Assembly: GCF_008123425.1 (NCBI RefSeq)
Contig: NZ_VSSS01000062.1
Coordinates: 16,728-80,727 of the forward strand
From: Bradyrhizobium rifense
GTDB lineage: Bacteria; Pseudomonadota; Alphaproteobacteria; Rhizobiales; Xanthobacteraceae
DNA: 64,000 nt
Direction: 5' to 3'
A program made the position numbers and the translations under genes. The notes beneath the pieces were generated by a model. That model was not told the origin of the DNA. It saw nothing but the letters and a program-made list of their open reading frames with translations, and did not search any database. Position 1 is the first letter of the stretch; each line of letters opens with the position of its first letter. Below, piece after piece: positions 8,777 to 17,224 of this stretch.

Positions 8777-8852
8777 GCCGAAACTACAAGATGCCTGACT
8801 GTAAATCAGCCGCCTCATGGCTTCGCAGGTTCGAGTCCTGCCTCCCCCACCA
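8777..8852 (+). other. Probable attachment site: 3' half of a tRNA-Tyr(GTA) gene
   Basis: From the anticodon stem-loop (CTGA-CTGTAAA-TCAG, anticodon GTA at 8801-8803) through a variable arm (GCC/GGC), a perfect T arm (GCAGG-TTCGAGT-CCTGC) to CTCCCCC-A-CCA the sequence is tRNA-Tyr. The 5' half is not: no GGGGGAG acceptor strand lies upstream, and the region instead holds an unrelated 6-bp inverted repeat, GTAGTT/AACTAC. This is what remains when an element inserts near the anticodon loop and carries its own copy of the 3' half. The intact tRNA should lie at the other end of the element, outside the window. Confidence 0.65.
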
Positions 8853-8910
8853 TGCTTCGCACTGACGGGCGCATGGCGCAGCCGAGCGTAGCCCGTCAGT
8901 GCCAAGCATG
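8851..8910. repeat. Imperfect palindrome directly after the tRNA-Tyr remnant
   Basis: Two nested arm pairs are visible: CATGCTT (8851-8857) with AAGCATG (8904-8910), and CACTGACGGGC (8860-8870) with GCCCGTCAGTG (8891-8901), enclosing a 20-nt loop. It could be the original processing or termination hairpin of the tRNA transcript, though no T-run follows. Confidence 0.6.
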
Positions 8911-8955
8911 TCCGGCATAGCTTGAGCGCAGCGAAAGCGAAGACGGACTTTCGCC

Positions 8956-9987
8956 TTACCCCAGCATCTCCCGCACCATCGGCACCACTTTCCGCCCGTA
9001 GAGCTCGATGCTCGTCATCAGCTTCCCATGCGGCAACGGCCCCGCCGAATATTTCAGCTGAAACCGCGCAATGCCGAGCGCCTTCGCCGTCTTGGCGATC
9101 TTGCGCGCCACCGTTTCCGGCGAGCCGACATAGAGTGAGCCGTGCTCGGCTTCGCTGACGAATTCGTCGCGGCCCATCGGGGGCCAGCCGCGCTCGCGGC
9201 CGATGCGGTCGCGCATGGCCTTGTAGTCGGGCCACAGCTCTTCGCGGGCCTGTTCGTCGGTCTCGGCGACATAGCCGGGGGAGTGCACGCCGATCGGCTG
9301 CGCGGGGCGGCCGAACTCCTTGAAGGCGCGGTGATAGAGATCGACGTAGGGCGCGAAGCGTTCGGGATCGCCGCCGATGATGGCAAGCATCAGGGGCAAG
9401 TCGTAATGTGCGGCGCGCACCACTGATTGCGGACTGCCGCCAACACCGATCCAAGTCTTCAGCGTGCCGTTTTCGACCGGCGGGTAGACCAGTTGGTCCT
9501 TCAGCGGTGGACGCAGCTTGCCTTCCCAGCTCACCGGCTTCTGCGACAGCAATGCGGCAAACAGATCGAGCTTCTCCTCGAACAGCTCTTCGTATTTGCG
9601 CAGGTCGAAGCCGAACAGCGGAAAGGATTCCGTAAACGATCCGCGGCCGAGGATCACCTCGGCGCGTCCGTTCGAAACCGCATCCAGCGTCGCGAAGCGC
9701 TGGAACACGCGGATGGGATCGTCCGAACTCAGCACCGTCACGGCTGAGCCGAGATGAATGCGCTTGGTGCGCGATGCGATTGCGGCGAGCACGGTTTCGG
9801 GCGACGAGATCGCGAAATCGGCGCGGTGATGCTCGCCGAGCCCAATGAAGTCGAGTCCGAGCTCGTCGGCCAGCACCGCCTCGTCGACGACGTTACGGAT
9901 CACCTGCGCATGCGGAAGCATGCTGCCTGTTGCGTCCTTGGTGACGTCGCCAAAGGTATCCAGTCCGAATTCGAGCGGTGCGGTCAT
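8956..9987 (-). CDS. LLM class flavin-dependent oxidoreductase (luciferase-like monooxygenase)
   Basis: A 343-residue protein with the bacterial-luciferase TIM-barrel signatures: LGLDFIGLGEHHRADF near the N-terminus, RIHLGSAVTVLSSDDPIRVFQRFATLDAVSNGRAEVILGRG in short pieces typical of F420- or FMN-dependent monooxygenases, and GVGGSPQSV for phosphate binding. Such enzymes use reduced flavin and oxygen on small aldehydes, ketones or sulfonates; the substrate cannot be told. The gene is single, read on the minus strand, with no obvious partner. The start MTAPLEFGLDTFGD is normal for the family. Confidence 0.9.
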   Translation of the reverse strand: MTAPLEFGLDTFGDVTKDATGSMLPHAQVIRNVVDEAVLADELGLDFIGLGEHHRADFAISSPETVLAAIASRTKRIHLGSAVTVLSSDDPIRVFQRFATLDAVSNGRAEVILGRGSFTESFPLFGFDLRKYEELFEEKLDLFAALLSQKPVSWEGKLRPPLKDQLVYPPVENGTLKTWIGVGGSPQSVVRAAHYDLPLMLAIIGGDPERFAPYVDLYHRAFKEFGRPAQPIGVHSPGYVAETDEQAREELWPDYKAMRDRIGRERGWPPMGRDEFVSEAEHGSLYVGSPETVARKIAKTAKALGIARFQLKYSAGPLPHGKLMTSIELYGRKVVPMVREMLG

Positions 9988-10083
9988 CGATCAGGTCTCT
10001 GTAGGGAGGATCGACCAGATTTAATGGACGGCAACCAAGTCACAAGGCGGCTTTCGGAAATGCTCGGTTTCCGTTTGTGCGTC

Positions 10084-11064
10084 CTACTTCGACATGCGTA
10101 CGACCATCTTGCCGAGCGCCGCGCGCGTCTGCATCGTCTTGAAGGCTTCGCGGAAGTCTTCGAGCGCGAAGACGCGGCCGACCGCGGGCTTCAGCTTGCC
10201 CTGGGCGAGCCAGCCGATCAGCTCCGACATCAGGCGCTGCTGCACCTCAGGCTCCCGCGTTGGAATTTGGGCGAGGTCGACGCCGAGCAGGGCGCCGCCT
10301 TTGAGCAGTGGCAGATTGAACGGCAGTGCGGGGATCGCGCCCGCGGCAAAGCCGACCACGAGATGGCGTCCGCGCCAGGCGATGGAGCGAAAGGCCTGCA
10401 CCGAGATTTCGCCTCCAACGGGATCAAAGATCACGTCGGCGCCGTGTCCTCCGGTCAATTCCTTCAGCGTATCGCGCCAGCCGGTCTGCGTGTAGTCGAT
10501 GTCAGCGTCGGCGCCGTGCGCCCGTGCGAACTCGCGCTTCTCCGGCGTTGACGCGGCTGCGATCACGCGGGCGCCGAGCAGCTTGCCGATTTGCACGGCC
10601 GCGATTCCGACGCCACCGGCCGCGCCCAGCACGAGAAGCTACTCGCCCGGGCCCAAGGTGGCACGCGCGCTCAGCGCATAGAGCGCTGTCAAATAATTGG
10701 CACGAAACGAGGCGGCGACTTCGGCCGCGACACCGTCCGGCAAGGGATAGACTGCTTCGGGCTTGACGACGATCTCTTCGGCAAGCGCGCCTGATCGCGT
10801 CATGCCCATCACGCGCATGCCGGGTTGAAAGCCTCCCGGTGCGCCGGGAGCCTCCTCAACAACGCCCGCGAACTCCGTCCCGGGAATGAAGGGCAGCGGA
10901 TCCTTGGTCTGATAGCGCCCCTCGATCTTCAAGCCGTCGACAAAGCCGATGCCCGCCGCCTCCACCCGGATGCGCAGCTGCCCGGGCTGCATGCTCGGAG
11001 AGGGAACTTCCTTCAGCGGGATCTGATCAACGGGGGCGTATTGCTCGACGACGACGGCTTTCAT
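10084..11064 (-). pseudogene. NADPH:quinone oxidoreductase (MDR superfamily), interrupted by an in-frame TAG
   Basis: The gene starts MKAVVVEQYAPVDQIPLKEV (ATG at 11064, GAGAGG upstream) and reads a normal medium-chain reductase N-terminal domain to ATLGPGE. A TAG stop at 10639-10641 follows, and the same frame then continues LLVLGAAGGVGIAAVQIGKLLGA, the NADPH-binding motif, to the proper end VRMSK. Only this one codon separates two complete halves of about 326 residues. A single substitution (for example from CAG or TGG) is the likely cause. Without suppression no full enzyme is made. A sequencing error is the alternative. Confidence 0.85.
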
Positions 11065-11119
11065 GTCGGACCTCTCTGTTGCGATGATCCTGACAGGTCC
11101 TGAGGCGAAGCTCTTGTGT

Positions 11120-13177
11120 CTAGCGCCACATCCCCCGCATCCGAGCGCCGATGTCGATCTTCGGACCCTGCGATGCGGCGCGTGCGCCAGCTGCGGCGGC
11201 CTTCGGCCAGGCGGCGCGCTCGAACAGATAGACCAGCTGCTCCGGGATGAAGCGGGTGCGTGAGGCGTAGACGTGGCGGTCACCCCCGGCTTGCTGGCCA
11301 TGGACGAAGAAACGCTGCGGCACGATGAGATGCAGATCGTCCTTGGCGCGCGTCATCGCGACGTAAAGCAGGCGGCGCTCCTCCTCGAGCTCGGCCGAGG
11401 TGCCGGCGCCGAGATCAGAGGGCATGCAGCCGTCGACGACGTTGAGCACGAACACCGACTTCCATTCCTGGCCCTTGGCGGAATGGATGGTGGAGAGGAT
11501 CAGATAGTCCTCGTCGCGGAGAGGCGGACCTGACTTGTCGCTGGTCGCATCTGGCGGATCCAGCGTGAGCTCGGTCAGGAATTTTTCGCGCGATGAATAG
11601 CCGCTCGCGATCTGTTCGAGCTGCATCAGATCGGCGCGGCGCGTCTCGGAATCTTCGTGGATGCGGTCGAGATGCGGCTCGTACCACAGACGCACGCGCT
11701 CGAGATCGGCCGGCCATTCCGAGTAGCGCAAGTTTTCGACCGTGCGGACGAAGCCCGTCCAGTCAGCACCGGTGCGCGGCGGCACCGGAAGCTGGCCGAG
11801 AGCATGCAGCGGGTCCATGCTCTCGGCCATCTGGTCCAGCACGCGCTGTGCGGTCGCTGGTCCGATGCCCGGCAACAGATGCAGGATGCGAAAACCAGCG
11901 ACGCGGTCGCGCGGGTTCTCGGCAAAGCGCAGCAGCGCCAGCACGTCCTTGACGTGTGCAGCGTCGAGGAATTTCAGCCCGCCGAACTTGACGAAGGGGA
12001 TATTGCGGCGCGTCAGCTCGATCTCGAGCGGGCCGGAATGCGAGGAGGTGCGGAACAGCACCGCCTGGTGCTTGAGCAGCGCGCCTTGCTCGCGATTGGC
12101 CAGCACCTGCTCGACGATGTAACGGGCCTGGTCGGCCTCGTCATGCACGGTGACGAGCTGCGGCTTCTGCGAGGAGGTGCGGTCGGTCCAGAGATTCTTG
12201 GTGAAGCGCTCGCGCGCAAGGCCAATGACGCCGTTCGCCGCCGCCAGCACCGGCTGCGTCGAGCGGTAGTTGCGGTCGAGCGTGATCATCTCCGCGCGCG
12301 GCGAGAAGCTTTGCGGGAAATCCAGGATGTTGCGCACGGTCGCGGCGCGGAACGAATAGATCGACTGCGCGTCGTCGCCGACGACGGTGAGCCCGCGTCC
12401 ATCAGGCTTCAGCGCCAGCAGGATCGAGGATTGCAGGCGGTTGGTGTCCTGATATTCGTCGACCAGGACGTGATCGAAGCGGCCGCCGATCTCGTCGGCG
12501 ATCAGCGCGTCGCTCATCATCTGCGACCAGTAGAGCAGGAGGTCGTCGTAGTCGAGCACGTGCTGGGTCTGCTTGGCCTCCACGTAAGCGGCGAACAAGC
12601 CCTTCAATTCGGCCGCCCAGCCCGCGCACCAGGGATAATGCGCTCCCAACACCTTCTCGATCTCCATCTCGGCATTGACGCAGCGCGAGTAGATCGACAG
12701 GCACGTGCCCTTGGCCGGGAAGCGGCTCTCGGTCTTCGACAACCCGCGTTCGTGCCGGACCAGATTCATCAGGTCGGCGGAATCCTCGCGATCATGGATG
12801 GTGAAGGCGGGATCGAGCCCGATGCGCTCGGCATATTCGCGCAACAGCCGCGCCCCGATGCCGTGGAAGGTGCCGGCCCAGGTCAGCGCGTCGCGCATGA
12901 TCGCGGCGTTGTTCTCGCCCAGCACTTTTCGGGAGATGCGCTCGACCCGGCCGGCCATCTCGGCGGCGGCGCGGCGGGAAAACGTCATCAGCAGGATGCG
13001 GCGCGGATCGGCGCCGGCGACGATCAGATGCGCGACGCGGTGGGCGAGCGTATTGGTCTTGCCGGAACCGGCGCCGGCAATGACGAGCAGGGGGGCGCCC
13101 ACGGTCACGCCATCGGCCACGCCATGCTCTACGGCGCGGCGCTGCTCCGCATTGAGCGTGTCCAGATAGGTTGTCAC
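11120..13177 (-). CDS. UvrD/PcrA-family ATP-dependent DNA helicase
   Basis: A 685-residue superfamily 1A helicase. The order of motifs is complete: Q motif LNAEQRRAVEHG, Walker A IAGAGSGKTNTLAHR, motif II VDEYQDTN, motif III VVGDDAQSIYSFRAA, motif V STIHSAKGQEWKSVFV and motif VI YVAMTRAKDDLHL. The start is taken at GTG 13177 (VTTYLDTLNAEQ) because the Q motif is close to the N-terminus in the family; an upstream start would add 25 residues of doubtful sequence. It unwinds DNA 3' to 5' in repair. It is a chromosomal gene, unrelated in sequence to the truncated helicase at the left edge. Confidence 0.93.
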   Translation of the reverse strand: MTTYLDTLNAEQRRAVEHGVADGVTVGAPLLVIAGAGSGKTNTLAHRVAHLIVAGADPRRILLMTFSRRAAAEMAGRVERISRKVLGENNAAIMRDALTWAGTFHGIGARLLREYAERIGLDPAFTIHDREDSADLMNLVRHERGLSKTESRFPAKGTCLSIYSRCVNAEMEIEKVLGAHYPWCAGWAAELKGLFAAYVEAKQTQHVLDYDDLLLYWSQMMSDALIADEIGGRFDHVLVDEYQDTNRLQSSILLALKPDGRGLTVVGDDAQSIYSFRAATVRNILDFPQSFSPRAEMITLDRNYRSTQPVLAAANGVIGLARERFTKNLWTDRTSSQKPQLVTVHDEADQARYIVEQVLANREQGALLKHQAVLFRTSSHSGPLEIELTRRNIPFVKFGGLKFLDAAHVKDVLALLRFAENPRDRVAGFRILHLLPGIGPATAQRVLDQMAESMDPLHALGQLPVPPRTGADWTGFVRTVENLRYSEWPADLERVRLWYEPHLDRIHEDSETRRADLMQLEQIASGYSSREKFLTELTLDPPDATSDKSGPPLRDEDYLILSTIHSAKGQEWKSVFVLNVVDGCMPSDLGAGTSAELEEERRLLYVAMTRAKDDLHLIVPQRFFVHGQQAGGDRHVYASRTRFIPEQLVYLFERAAWPKAAAAGARAASQGPKIDIGARMRGMWR

Positions 13178-13303
13178 GAATCGCCCCGATGAAGCCTGCA
13201 GAATCAACGATCCCCGGGCGAATCGCAATGTAGCTGGACGCGAGTCGCCCAAGGATTTAGGGGAGAGGGTAGCTCAAGTTCCAATCTGGACGGTTTTGCA
13301 GAG

Positions 13304-13894
13304 ATGGCCGATCCCACGCCCGACCTTTTCGAGATGCGCCGGCTGGAATCGCTGAGCAACACCATTTTTGGTGTCGCGATGACGCTGCTCGCCAATGATC
13401 TGCCCAAGGCGGGCGAGTTCAAGGCCATGCCGACCTGGAGCGATCTCGCTCAGCTTTATTCCGGCCGCGTGACCGGCCTGATCCTGAGCTTCATCATCGC
13501 AGGCGTGTTCTGGATCAGCCATCACCGCCGGCTTGCCCGCCAGCCGGAAGCAGGCCGTCACATCGTGCTCCTCAATCTGATGTTCCTGCTGTCGATCGTG
13601 CTCCTGCCGGTGACCAACGGCCTTTACGGGAATTACGGCAGTAGTAGCGCCGTGGCCGTGCTGTTTGGCCTGCATCTCACCGTCATCGCCGGCTTGAATG
13701 CCACACTGTGGTGGCTCGTGATGAGTGGCTTCCGCTACCAGCTCATCGCAGCTTTGTTTCCACTGGCCGTGTTCCTGCCGGGGACTGCAGTGGCGGCGGT
13801 GGCCCCGCAATATGCGACCTATTTCTGGTTCCTGGCCTTTGGCGGACTTCTGATCCGCCGCCGCATGGATGCGGCGACGGACGGCAGGACCTGA
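13304..13894 (+). CDS. TMEM175-like (DUF1211) membrane protein, putative potassium channel
   Basis: A 196-residue protein with about six hydrophobic segments (for example GLILSFIIAGVFWI, LLNLMFLLSIVLLPVT, YFWFLAFGGLLI). The first segment carries RLESLSNTIFGVAMTLL, which matches the conserved R-x-x-x-x-S-[DN]-x-x-[FL]-[GA] start of bacterial TMEM175 channels. ISHHRRLAR after the second helix is also usual. Bacterial members form tetrameric K+-permeable channels. The gene lies alone between a divergent helicase gene and a convergent YCII gene. Confidence 0.8.
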   Translation: MADPTPDLFEMRRLESLSNTIFGVAMTLLANDLPKAGEFKAMPTWSDLAQLYSGRVTGLILSFIIAGVFWISHHRRLARQPEAGRHIVLLNLMFLLSIVLLPVTNGLYGNYGSSSAVAVLFGLHLTVIAGLNATLWWLVMSGFRYQLIAALFPLAVFLPGTAVAAVAPQYATYFWFLAFGGLLIRRRMDAATDGRT

Positions 13895-13909
13895 CGGCGC
13901 CGCTGTGCT

Positions 13910-14296
13910 TCAACCCTTGGTCGTTGTCGCGCCGAACCCATCGGCAGGCACGTAAAGCTTGACCGGTCGGATTTCGTAGACCGCGCTCGGATTGACCTCA
14001 CGCAGCTTCCGCGCCGCCGCGATCGCTTCTTCATCCGTGTCGTAGTTGACGAGGTGGAAGCCCAGCAGCTGCTCCTTGGTCTCTGCGAATGGGCCGTCCA
14101 GCACGATGCCGGCGCCGGGGCCACGCAAGGTGCGGGCCTTGTGGGTGTCATCCAGACGGGCGGCCGGCCCAAGGTGTCCGCTTGCCCTCAAGGGCGCCTG
14201 AACTTCGATGACTTTGGCGACGACCGCGGCGTCCTCTGCCGCGGACCACGACAAAATCTCACCTTCGACATGGTAAGCCAGGATCGCATAAAGCAT
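13910..14296 (-). CDS. YCII-related (DGPF-type) domain protein
   Basis: A 128-residue protein starting MLYAILAYHVEGEILSWSAAED (GAGGTGAAG before the ATG). It shows the DGPF signature (IVLDGPFAETKEQLLGFHLV) and the final strand AVYEIRPVKLY, typical of YCII-related proteins that often accompany ECF sigma factors. No sigma gene is next to it here. Its biochemical role is unknown. Confidence 0.85.
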   Translation of the reverse strand: MLYAILAYHVEGEILSWSAAEDAAVVAKVIEVQAPLRASGHLGPAARLDDTHKARTLRGPGAGIVLDGPFAETKEQLLGFHLVNYDTDEEAIAAARKLREVNPSAVYEIRPVKLYVPADGFGATTTKG

Positions 14297-14501
14297 CTTC
14301 ACCTCGTTCGTTTTTTGGGCGGACGTCCCGAAGGACGTATGGTCGCTGCCGACACCGACAACGGCCGACCTCAAGATATTGCGTCGCGGCGTGTGCGACG
14401 AAACGGCGCTGAAACCCGATTGCCGCTTTGCGGGGTGAACGCCGTCCGCAGAAGAGGCGACTGATGGCCACAAGAACAGTTGAGGCTCATCGGAGGCGGC
14501 A

Positions 14502-14687
14502 ATGTCGGGGCAGACCATCAAGATCATCTGCGACGCGCGGCGGGCTGGGAAGTCCGAATCTGCCGATCTGCACGACCAGGCCGGCCATCATCGTTATTAC
14601 GGCAGCTCGGTCGAGAGTGGCGGGGAGCGCATCGTCGAGAGCCGCCGCGGCAAGCGCCCGTCCGTGCTCGCTATCTTCGGCTTCTGA
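14502..14687 (+). CDS. Small hypothetical protein
   Basis: A 61-residue frame starting MSGQTIKIICDARRAGKSE, preceded by GGAGGCGG at proper distance. It is basic, has no membrane segment, and is not recognised. The start signal is good but base composition alone does not prove coding, so it is listed with moderate doubt. Confidence 0.4.
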   Translation: MSGQTIKIICDARRAGKSESADLHDQAGHHRYYGSSVESGGERIVESRRGKRPSVLAIFGF

Positions 14688-15069
14688 GCCACGCCGAGCG
14701 CGAGCACCTGCGGCGAGGGCTCACCCTTCCGAGAAAAATTTCGAAAAGACAAAAGAAAAGGCGCGGCGGGGAGACCCCCGTCGCGCCCGATTTCTTGCTC
14801 GCTGGTCCAGGGCTGAGAGCGCCCCGATGCCAAGCCCTTATTGAGAGCTTAGCGGGCGATCCCAGCGAGGTGACAGCGCTTGGTAAAAGACACTGGATCA
14901 CCTCCTTTCGTTGATTGCGGGAGACCTCAGTATAGGCCGGAAGGCCGCCGCTGTTAAGGGGCGGAGGGCGGGGCGGAACCGCACCCTGTGCGCAAGGGCC
15001 GGAAAGCCGGCGAAAGCGTTCCTGGGGGCAGTTGAGACCGCCGCCCGGCCGTGTTAGGGAGCCGGTGTC
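14688..15069. other. Gene-free stretch before tRNA-Gly
   Basis: No protein gene is supported here. An A-rich tract (about 14733-14759) is followed by a strong hairpin (14760-14787, listed separately). The rest, up to the tRNA, is G-rich spacer that may hold the tRNA promoter, although I cannot point to clear -35 and -10 boxes. Confidence 0.5.
14760..14787 (-). terminator. Strong GC hairpin with T-rich flank on the minus strand
   Basis: GGCGCGGCGGGG (14760-14771) pairs with CCCCGTCGCGCC (14776-14787), 12 bp with one G-T pair and a four-base loop. On the minus strand the stem is followed by a T-rich run (complement of AAAAGACAAAAGAAAA), as in an intrinsic terminator. No minus-strand gene ends just upstream, so the transcript it would stop is unknown; it may instead close the small plus-strand frame at 14502. 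Confidence 0.4.
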
Positions 15070-15143
15070 GCGGGTGTAGCTCAATGGTAGAGCAGCAGCC
15101 TTCCAAGCTGAATACGAGGGTTCGATTCCCTTCACCCGCTCCA
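15070..15143 (+). tRNA. tRNA-Gly(TCC)
   Basis: The cloverleaf is complete: acceptor GCGGGTG pairs with CACCCGC, D arm GCTCAATGGTAGAGC, anticodon stem CAGC/GCTG with loop CTTCCAA (anticodon TCC), and T arm GAGGG-TTCGATT-CCCTT. Discriminator T and encoded CCA complete the 74-nt gene. In proteobacteria tRNA-Tyr(GTA) and tRNA-Gly(TCC) are often neighbours, which fits the tRNA-Tyr remnant about 6 kb upstream. Confidence 0.97.
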
Positions 15144-15547
15144 GCCTTTTCATAGACTTAGCGGAAGGGTCAGATTTCATTCTGACAAATGGGCTGCTTT
15201 ACCCGTTCTGATGCTCGCTTTCCGATCGACTGTTTCGCGTGTCGCTTGATACGCTGTAGTATCCCCCGCACCGCTCTGACCGACCGAGGTGCGAGCTCAT
15301 CAAATCCGAATATCTTGGTTTGGAGAAGAGGTACCGAACGCTCGTGCGGAAATCGGCGGTGGTGGCGTAGAAATAGGAAAGGCCGGACACGGCCTGCGAA
15401 GATTTGCGCCCGTGTTGCTGATACGGGCGCTACCCCAATATTTCGTGAGTTTCCGCAGGAGCAGAACAAACTTTGGGTGCAGTTTCGGTTCGGCGCTCTT
15501 TGCATGCTACGAACAAGAGGCAGCCGCCATTCTTGTATTGAGAGGGA
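15144..15547. other. Gene-free stretch after tRNA-Gly
   Basis: About 400 bases without a recognisable gene. Open frames exist on both strands but have no family resemblance or start signals. The stretch lies between the tRNA and decayed genes and may be remnant sequence. Confidence 0.5.
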
Positions 15548-16204
15548 TCAAATCGTGCCTGGATAGACGCCGCTGTCGATCAGGATGTTTTTGCCCGGTG
15601 ATGTAGCCGGCATGTGCCGAGCAGAGGAACGCGCAGGTAACGAACTCGTCCGGATGGCCGAAGCGCCTGGCCGGATTGCCGGTTCTGATCTCCTCGGTCA
15701 CTTCAGTTACATCGCGCGACGAATTGTTGGTGAGCGCTGCGAGGTTGGATTTCAAGCGATCGGTGTCGAACGTGCCGGGAAGGAGATTGTTGAGGGTCAC
15801 ATTGTGCTCGGCAATGGAGCGCGCCAGACCCGCGGCGAAGCCGGTCAGGCCGGTACGGGCGCCATTCGACAGCGCAAGCATCGCGACCGGCGCCTTCACC
15901 GCGTGGGAGGTGATGTTGACGATACGACGAACTTGCGCGCGATCATGCCATCGACCGAGGCCTTGATCAGCGCGATCGGCGCCAGCATGTTGCCGTCGAT
16001 CGCCTTGATCCAGTCGTTGCGCCCGAAATTCCTGAAATCGCCGGGCGGTGGTTCGCCGGCGTTGTTGACGAGAATGTCGGGATCGCGGCAGGCCGCGAGA
16101 ATGGCCTCGCGACCTTCACTGGTCGTGACGTCAGCGGACGCCTTGCCCAAACCCCGGCTGGCGGCGCACACGACGGCCCTGCGGCCTCTCAACCCCAGAT
16201 CCAT
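15548..16204 (-). pseudogene. Short-chain dehydrogenase/reductase, decayed by deletion and frameshifts
   Basis: The start MDLGLRGRRAVVCAASRGLGKA gives the Rossmann motif, but the next strand jumps straight to SADVTTSEGREAILAACRDPDILVNNAG, so about 25 residues are missing. After DGMIARKF the frame changes and continues VKAPVAMLALSNGARTGLTGFAAGLARSIA. Near the end, at GYITGQ, an extra base in an A-run shifts the frame; the other frame reads NILIDSGVYPGTI and stops. At least three lesions make it a clear pseudogene of a 3-oxoacyl reductase-like SDR; the catalytic YxxxK is also altered (SNGAR). Confidence 0.85.
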
Positions 16205-16246
16205 AGTGAAGTACAACTTCGCAGTCGCCGGTTCTCTTGATCCCGT

Positions 16247-16440
16247 CTATTTGCTCGGCCGGCTCATGCCGGCGGGTTTGGAGCCCCACATGCAGAAGCT
16301 GGTCGGCTCGAAGCCGAATTGCCGTGCGCGGTGCGTCGCCTCATCCGCGACCTCGTCGACACCGACGGAATATTCGAAGATCATGCCGTCCGGTCCCCTG
16401 AAATAGAGGAAGCGCGCGCCGGAGGTCGGAACGCCGGCCC
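16247..16440 (-). pseudogene. C-terminal fragment of a glyoxalase/dioxygenase (VOC family) gene
   Basis: The minus strand reads FLYFRGPDGMIFEYSVGV, then EATHRARQFGFEPTSFCMWG and a TAG. GPDGMxFEYS is the metal-ligand (Glu) strand of extradiol-dioxygenase-like VOC proteins, and the RQF...SFCMWG tail is typical of the family. No intact N-terminal part is found upstream. The fragment follows the decayed SDR, so both probably belonged to one degraded aromatic-metabolism locus. Confidence 0.65.
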
Positions 16441-17008
16441 GGGCCGAACACGATCGGCACGCGCTTCACGTTCAGAAATTAGTAGGAGCGCAGCACGTCG
16501 TCAGGTTCGAAGCAATCCAGCCCCGGGATAAAACAGCTAAGGATACAAACCCGCTGCCCGGTGAATGATGACAGCAGGCTACCGATTTTACTGCAAGCCC
16601 AATCGTGGTTCCGCGTGCGGAACAGGAGCGCGCCGCCTGGAACAGAACGGCGAACCCCAATGACGGCAGGGCGCATCGCGACAATGCAGGCGGCGACGAG
16701 GCTGCGTCCGCAGCGGCCCCATAGATGCGCTGACGCTCGCGAAGCAGCGCACATTATTGCAGAAAGGGGGTTTAGCCGTGCGTCGAAGGCGGTTTCAATC
16801 CTGCAAAGAAAGCTGCCATCCGTAACCGCTCCCCTTGGCGTGACGAACAGGCGGCAGCGTTCCTGATCGGGAAGAAGGAGCACCAGAGAGTCCTGGTGTG
16901 GCGTTGGTAGACAATCTTATGCGTTCGCCACTGTAGTGAGGAACGCAGCTTTGAACTTGGTGATTAGAGGTGATGGCGGGCGATCACTAATTGGCAGCGC
17001 GTGCGATA
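16441..17008. other. Gene-free stretch with degraded sequence
   Basis: About 570 bases with no gene I can support. Short open frames on both strands lack start signals and family resemblance. Given the pseudogenes on its left, this is probably eroded coding sequence. Confidence 0.45.
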
Positions 17009-17224
17009 ATGTACAATGAACCCCTCATGGACGAGCTAAGGCAGGTCGAGCGCGAAGTTGTCGAAGGCGAGCGGCAGCTCGCGGAGCAGGAGGCCCTCGT
17101 TGTCGACTTGAAACGGCAGAACCAGGATACGAGCAAGGCCGAGGGCGAACTCGAACGGATGCGCACCGACCAGCGGCGACTTCAACAGGAGCGTCAACGT
17201 CTGCTGTCGCTGCTACAACCCTGA
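17009..17224 (+). CDS. Small coiled-coil protein
   Basis: A 71-residue, highly charged protein (MYNEPLMDELRQVEREVVEGERQ and on through LKRQNQDTSKAEGELERMR) with heptad-like spacing and no G or membrane segment, so it is almost certainly one long helix. The start could be ATG 17009 or ATG 17027 (MDELRQVEREV). Function unknown; similar short coiled coils are frequent in Bradyrhizobium. Confidence 0.6.
   Translation: MYNEPLMDELRQVEREVVEGERQLAEQEALVVDLKRQNQDTSKAEGELERMRTDQRRLQQERQRLLSLLQP

Larger units (their letters stand above)
1..8852. mobile_element. Integrated element (genomic island), right part; left end outside window
   Basis: The block contains a tyrosine recombinase at its right end, two AlpA-type DNA-binding proteins, a prim-pol/helicase replication gene and a nuclease-helicase defence pair, and it stops at a tRNA-Tyr 3' half. 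All genes run on the minus strand with short spacings. This gene set is usual for satellite-like or integrative elements of alphaproteobacteria. The left boundary cannot be placed because the defence helicase runs off the window. The extent is inferred; only the right end is supported by sequence. Confidence 0.7.

Noticed and set aside
8766..8852. Complete tRNA-Tyr gene
   Set aside because: The 5' acceptor strand and D arm cannot be built; only the 3' half fits.
11657..13192. 511-codon open frame opposite the UvrD helicase
   Set aside because: Antisense shadow of a gene with all helicase motifs; composition H/Q/R-rich as expected from the opposite strand.
14671..15180. Minus-strand frame reading RVKGIEPSYSAWKAAALPLSYTR
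   Set aside because: This is the antisense of tRNA-Gly, a well-known false protein; it has no other support.
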